A stretch of DNA of 17,963 bases from Eubacteriales bacterium (GTDB lineage Bacteria > Bacillota > Clostridia > Christensenellales > CAG-138), in the NCBI GenBank assembly GCA_028701165.1, contig JAQVRG010000007.1:1-17963 (forward strand), written 5' to 3'. This document shows, piece by piece, positions 14,681-17,963 of the stretch; position 1 is the first letter of the stretch, and the number at the start of each line of letters is the position of its first letter. Position numbers and translations under genes: made by a program. The notes beneath the pieces were generated by a model. The model was not told where the DNA came from. It did not search any database and saw only the letters and a program-made list of their open reading frames with translations.

Positions 14681-15536
14681 AGCTTGCCTCCACGACATAG
14701 CGAATATTGTGCATGATCTCGCCCGCGATCTCGGGGTGGTTCATCGTATAGATATGCACGCCCCGCACGCCGTTGGCGATGAGATCGATGATCTGCTCCG
14801 TGGCGTAGGCTACGCCCGCCTGACGCATGGCCGTGGGATTATCCCCGAAGCGCTCGAGCAGGTTCAAAAAGCGCGGCGGCAGCTTCGTACCGCTCAGCTT
14901 GCAGATGCGTTCGATCTGCGATTTGTGGGTAACGGGCATTACGCCCGCGAGCACCGGCACGTCGATGCCGCGCGCGAGCGCTTGGTAGAGAAAGCGGTAG
15001 AGCACGTCGTTGTCAAAAAACATCTGTGTGATGAGAAAATCCGCGCCCGCGTCCACCTTCTCCTTGAGGTGCGTAAGATCCTGCGGCAGGTTTGCCGATT
15101 CCACATGCCCCTCCGGATAGCAGGCTGCGCCGATGCAGAAATCGCCGCGGCTGCGGATGCGCTCTGTCAGCGCCGAAGCGTAAACGTAGCTGTCTGCCGC
15201 GCGGCCGCTTTCCGGGATGTCGCCGCGCAGCGCGAGTATGTTCTGTACCCGCCCAAGCGTGAGCGTGTCGAGCATTTCATCGATCTGGGCCTTTGAAGCG
15301 TTTGCGCAGGTCAAATGCGCAAGCGGCGTCGCGCCGCACGCGCGCACATCGCTTGCCATGGCGATGTTGTTGCCCGCCGCGTTGGCGCTGCACGTCACGC
15401 TGATGAAGTCCGGGCGCAGCGCCACGGTGCGCTCTACGACCTCCGGCGCGTTGGATAACGCCGTCCCGCTTTTGGGCGGGAACAGCTCACAGGATACGGT
15501 AACGGCTTTTTTACGAAGCAGATCGGCGATAAACAT
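14646..15536 (-). CDS. metF: 5,10-methylenetetrahydrofolate reductase
   Basis: This 296-residue flavin enzyme reduces methylenetetrahydrofolate to methyltetrahydrofolate, the methyl donor for MetH. The length matches E. coli MetF. Visible residues: E17 in SCELFPPKSG (matching catalytic Glu28 of E. coli), LALRGDIP with D106 (matching Asp120), ACYPEGH (138-144) and ITQMFFD with Q171 (matching Gln183). ATG 15536 has an AAAGGACG site at normal distance. A GTG 21 bases further upstream is in frame but less likely. It is the first structural gene of the operon and starts about 30 bases behind the attenuator terminator. No zinc-type partner protein (MetV) is seen nearby. Confidence 0.94.
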   Translation of the reverse strand: MFIADLLRKKAVTVSCELFPPKSGTALSNAPEVVERTVALRPDFISVTCSANAAGNNIAMASDVRACGATPLAHLTCANASKAQIDEMLDTLTLGRVQNILALRGDIPESGRAADSYVYASALTERIRSRGDFCIGAACYPEGHVESANLPQDLTHLKEKVDAGADFLITQMFFDNDVLYRFLYQALARGIDVPVLAGVMPVTHKSQIERICKLSGTKLPPRFLNLLERFGDNPTAMRQAGVAYATEQIIDLIANGVRGVHIYTMNHPEIAGEIMHNIRYVVEASCDAQHIQRNVG

Positions 15537-15565
15537 GGTGAACGTCCTTTCTTGCACAAACGTCT

Positions 15566-15605
15566 AAAATAATAAAACCCCGCGTCGCGTTTGCGAAGCG
15601 GGGTT
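15566..15605 (-). terminator. Intrinsic terminator (attenuator) between the Met leader peptide and metF
   Basis: On the minus strand AACCCCGC pairs with GCGGGGTT (15598-15605 with 15576-15583). A further TCGC/GCGA pairing inside it encloses an AAAC loop, separated by one T-C mismatch. TTTTATTATTTT follows. It lies 20 bases after the leader stop codon and 30 bases before metF, so it can only act on the metF-metH transcript. Confidence 0.92.
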
Positions 15606-15625
15606 CCGTATCTATAGATATAGAC

Positions 15626-15715
15626 CTAGAATCGGCTTGGCAACACGACGAACAGCGTGGAATGTATCATCATCCCACGCATGCACATCATCATGCTGCC
15701 ACTGCTAACCTTCAT
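15626..15715 (-). CDS. Methionine-rich leader peptide of the metF-metH operon
   Basis: This is a 29-codon open frame starting at ATG 15715 and ending with TAG. After seven residues it encodes MMMCMRGMM (residues 8-16): six Met and one Cys in nine codons. The remainder (IHSTLFVVLPSRF) is ordinary. It starts about 28 bases after the predicted transcription start. A GAGGT site is 11 bases upstream of the ATG, usable though slightly far. Around the Met codons the RNA can fold. GCGTGGGAT pairs with ATTCCACGC (15672-15680 with 15655-15663), and an outer 8-bp stem joins 15694-15701 with 15638-15645. A ribosome stalled on the Met codons would break both. This matches amino-acid leader peptides such as those of trp and leu operons, but for methionine. 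The peptide itself is not expected to have a function. Confidence 0.85.
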   Translation of the reverse strand: MKVSSGSMMMCMRGMMIHSTLFVVLPSRF

Positions 15716-15749
15716 AAGTATACGGTACCTCTTTTTTCAATTGTTATTC

Positions 15750-15778
15750 ATCTTACCCCACTTATGCGGCGTTGTCAA
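15750..15778 (-). promoter_or_regulatory. Promoter of the leader peptide-metF-activation protein-metH operon
   Basis: On the minus strand TTGACA (15778-15773), a 17-base spacer and TAAGAT (15755-15750). Transcription would start near 15743, about 28 bases before the leader peptide ATG. The perfect -35 and ideal spacing suggest a constitutively strong promoter whose output is set by the downstream attenuator. Confidence 0.87.
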
Positions 15779-15822
15779 GCCCGCGGCAGAGGCGCGCAAT
15801 TTGCGGAAATTTCCATATTTTG

Positions 15823-15851
15823 TTGAAACAGACGTGAACATGTGCTAATAT
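15823..15851 (+). promoter_or_regulatory. Promoter of the PAS-GGDEF gene
   Basis: TTGAAA (15823-15828), 17-base spacer, TAATAT (15846-15851), with an extended -10 TG at 15843-15844. The start would be near 15858, leaving a leader of about 143 bases before ATG 16002. The -35 boxes of this and the divergent metF promoter are 44 bases apart. A perfect palindrome GGAAATTTCC (15805-15814) lies between them and could bind a regulator of either. Confidence 0.75.
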
Positions 15852-16001
15852 CCAATATATATATCCTAGGATGCGTATGCCCTTTTTGGCAGGCGTTTGC
15901 CGGACGGGCGGCGCGATACGGCATGGGCGCAGGGATCGGCGGGAACAACAAATCTAACGTGCGTCTGTGCGGATTCTTTGGGAAAGCGGGAAACGAACAA
16001 C
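15852..16001 (+). other. Long untranslated leader of the PAS-GGDEF gene
   Basis: About 143 bases lie between the predicted start and ATG 16002. I see a small hairpin TGCC/GGCA (around 15888-15901) and GC-rich segments, but no recognisable riboswitch consensus, including none for c-di-GMP-I. No open frame with a ribosome site is present. Confidence 0.45.
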
Positions 16002-17963
16002 ATGGCGGAGAATAGAGAGAGAGCGGAAGGCGGCTTGCCCGATCAGGCTTTCTTGACGTTTTTAACAAACACCACCGACATTATGTATGTGCTGGATCGG
16101 AATATGGTCTGCCTGTCGGCTTCCGAAAGCTTTGCTCGTTATCTTGGCTTGGAAGATTCATCCGCCGTTATAGGAAAGCCTATTTTCGAGCTTCTGCCGG
16201 ATCAGCAGCAGGCAAAGCGCTATGCAAAGGACGCCCGCGCGGTGCTGCAAACCGGGGAGGATATACTTGGCTTTGTTGAATCCGCGCACGACCATGAGGG
16301 ACGTATCCATCACGCGCTTTGCTCAAAATACGCGGTGCGCGGTGCGGACGGGAAGCCCAAGGCCGTGCTTTTCGTATCCCGCGATATGACCCGCGAATAT
16401 GAAACGAACGAGGACTACTGGCGATCCGTGCAGTATCTTTTGGAGCTGCGCGACAACGAATACGCCGCGTGGATGTTCGATATCACGAACTGGCGCGTGG
16501 TGGAAACGCGCTTTAGCGATAAGGAAACATACGCTATAACGCCAATCGATACGATAGACGCCTATCTTGCCGCCGCCTCCGCCGCCGTTGTTGACGACGC
16601 CGAGGTGAAGCGCTTTTTTGATACGCTCTCCTTGAAAACGCTGTATGAAATCTATAAAAACGGTACGCGCAGGCTGGATTATGAATACCTGTGCGCCATG
16701 CCCGACGGCGCCGAACGCTGGGTCGGCTTGATCGTGCGCCTCAATACGGATCCCATCAACGGGCATTTGATGCTGATCGGCTCCATGCTGGACATCAACC
16801 AGCAAAAGACCGCGCAAAGCGAGCTTGCCAAGGCTGCCGAGGTCGATTCCATGACGGGCCTTCTCAACCATGACGCGACGTTTAACCATATCGGCCGCTA
16901 TATTACCGGCGACGGTGCAGGCGGCACCCATGCGCTGCTGATGGTGGACAGGGACAATCTCAAGGGCATCAACGACCATTTGGGGCATCAGGCGGGCGAT
17001 GAGATCATCATCGAAACGGCGAAGGCGCTGCGCTGTACCTTCCGCGACGACGACGTGATCGGCAGGGTTGGCGGCGACGAGTTCCTTGTGCTGGTGAAAA
17101 ACGTAGGCAAGCCGCAGATGCTGCGGCGCAAGGCCGCGGAGCTGCTGCAGGCGTTGCAGTATATTTGCAGAACGCCGGAGGTCACCGTGGAATCCACCGG
17201 CAGCATCGGCATCTCCTTCTATCAGGGCGACGGAAAAACGGTGGACAGGCTTTATGCGGAAGCGGACGCGGCGCTTTATCAATCCAAGGCCAACGGGCGC
17301 AACCGCTATACCTTCTACGATCAGGAATCCGGGAGCGCGCCGGAGACGGAGGCGCGCGACGCGCTGATGGAAAACGTGAACCTGCGGACGCTGCTTAACA
17401 GCATCGACGGCGGTATTCTTATTTTACATATGGACCCGGGGAAGGAGCTTAAGCCCGTCTTTTTCAGCGATTCCTTCTTAGCCATGATGGGCGGGCTTAC
17501 GCAGGAGGAGGCGGCTGCGCTCAGCGTGGAGGGTATCTTCCCCTGCATCCATCCCGACGACCGGGATCGTGCGCGCGCCGAATTTTTAGCCGCGCTCAAC
17601 GACGGGCAGACGCTTCGCACCACCTACAGGCTTACTGGACGTAGCGAGCGCTACGATCACCTTCTACACCAACGGCGAAGCGGCTTACGCGCCGGAGGAG
17701 ACGGTTGCCGGCATGCCCGAGGCCGTTATCGATTCCGGCCTTGTGCACGCGGATTCCGCCGAGGCGTTTCGTGCCTTCTATCAGGGCATGACGCAGGGGA
17801 AGAAGGAAGACAAGGGCCTGTTCAAATGCCGTTACGTCAGCACGGGCCAATACGGGTGGGCGACGCTGTCCTATCAAACGATATTCGACGGCGAAGGCAG
17901 GCCGGAGAAGGTTATCGGCAGCGCGGAGGAGTTGCCGGGCATCATGGGAAGGCAAACGCGGCT
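16002..17963 (+). CDS. PAS-PAS-GGDEF-PAS signalling protein, probable diguanylate cyclase, frameshifted, 3' end outside window
   Basis: The protein starts at ATG 16002 with only a weak ribosome site (CGGGAAA). Domains: PAS 1 about 15-130, a second PAS-like sensor about 141-272, GGDEF about 280-440, then PAS-type repeats from about 461. There is no signal peptide or membrane segment, so it should be cytoplasmic. The GGDEF domain looks active: DSMTGLLNH (282-290), VDRDNLKGINDHLGHQAGDE (315-334) and GGDEF (357-361), with an RxxD inhibitory site (R348-D351) five residues before it, so it probably makes c-di-GMP under product inhibition. At about residue 545 (TTYRLT) the frame stops making sense, and homology-like sequence resumes in the +1 frame (VASATITFYTNGE from 17641, through SAEAFRAFYQGM to the edge). 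Neither frame meets a stop codon before the edge. The break joins the middle of one PAS repeat to the middle of the next. Confidence 0.8.
   Translation, partial: MAENRERAEGGLPDQAFLTFLTNTTDIMYVLDRNMVCLSASESFARYLGLEDSSAVIGKPIFELLPDQQQAKRYAKDARAVLQTGEDILGFVESAHDHEGRIHHALCSKYAVRGADGKPKAVLFVSRDMTREYETNEDYWRSVQYLLELRDNEYAAWMFDITNWRVVETRFSDKETYAITPIDTIDAYLAAASAAVVDDAEVKRFFDTLSLKTLYEIYKNGTRRLDYEYLCAMPDGAERWVGLIVRLNTDPINGHLMLIGSMLDINQQKTAQSELAKAAEVDSMTGLLNHDATFNHIGRYITGDGAGGTHALLMVDRDNLKGINDHLGHQAGDEIIIETAKALRCTFRDDDVIGRVGGDEFLVLVKNVGKPQMLRRKAAELLQALQYICRTPEVTVESTGSIGISFYQGDGKTVDRLYAEADAALYQSKANGRNRYTFYDQESGSAPETEARDALMENVNLRTLLNSIDGGILILHMDPGKELKPVFFSDSFLAMMGGLTQEEAAALSVEGIFPCIHPDDRDRARAEFLAALNDGQTLRTTYRLTGRSERYDHLLHQRRSGLRAGGDGCRHARGRYRFRPCARGFRRGVSCLLSGHDAGEEGRQGPVQMPLRQHGPIRVGDAVLSNDIRRRRQAGEGYRQRGGVAGHHGKANAA

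Noticed and set aside
15606..15743. SAM riboswitch (S-box), Met T-box or cobalamin riboswitch in front of metF
   Set aside because: The conserved S-box core, the T-box sequence AGGGUGGNACCGCG and the cobalamin box are not present by eye. The leader instead contains a translated Met-rich frame.
15657..15848. Plus-strand frame of 63 codons starting MECIII, hydrophobic
   Set aside because: It runs opposite the Met leader peptide and the metF promoter, has no ribosome site, and its His/Met content is the complement of the leader's repeated Met codons.
16323..17282. Minus-strand open frame of 319 codons opposite the GGDEF gene
   Set aside because: Antisense to a clear PAS-GGDEF sequence; no ribosome site or recognisable domain.

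Overview
The window looks like chromosomal DNA of a fairly GC-rich member of the Clostridia (Bacillota). The signs are strong AGGAGG-type ribosome binding sites, TTGACA/TATAAT-type promoters with 17-base spacers, a lipoprotein with a long Ala/Pro/Glu linker, a methionine synthase with a separately encoded activation protein, and a multi-PAS GGDEF protein. The assignment to Clostridia is inference; there is no rRNA or tRNA. There is no phage, insertion sequence or CRISPR array.

Left part (1-5361, all minus strand): deoR-type regulator, GNAT acetyltransferase, BMP-family nucleoside-binding lipoprotein, double ABC ATPase and ABC permease (running off the left edge). This is a nucleoside import operon with its own regulator. 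A GC-rich hairpin separates the binding-protein gene from the ATPase gene.

Middle (5362-9475, plus strand): divergently transcribed from a strong extended -10 promoter are a trimeric-type purine nucleoside phosphorylase, an MTA/SAH-type deaminase, an MtnA-like sugar-1-phosphate isomerase and a class II (fuculose-phosphate-type) aldolase. Read in order, these would take an imported or internal adenine nucleoside (5'-methylthioadenosine, 5'-deoxyadenosine or adenosine) through deamination, phosphorolysis and isomerisation to dihydroxyacetone phosphate plus an aldehyde. This would be a deaminase-first version of the DHAP shunt, with its own ABC importer.

Next (9476-11724, plus strand): a new promoter starts directly behind the aldolase stop codon. 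It drives a structured RNA of about 130 nt that ends in a strong terminator. Two small membrane proteins of unknown function and an MFS transporter follow. The MFS gene converges on metH.

Right part (11740-15780, minus strand): metF, a standalone MetH activation protein, and metH (homocysteine, folate and cobalamin modules). They sit behind a promoter, a 29-residue leader peptide in which six of nine consecutive codons are Met, and a textbook intrinsic terminator. This is the architecture of ribosome-mediated attenuation responding to methionine, and I regard it as the most striking feature of the window. No SAM or cobalamin riboswitch is visible there.

Right edge (15823-17963, plus strand): divergent from the metF promoter, a PAS-PAS-GGDEF-PAS protein runs off the window. 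Its reading frame changes near 17630-17650, where part of the PAS array seems to have been lost.
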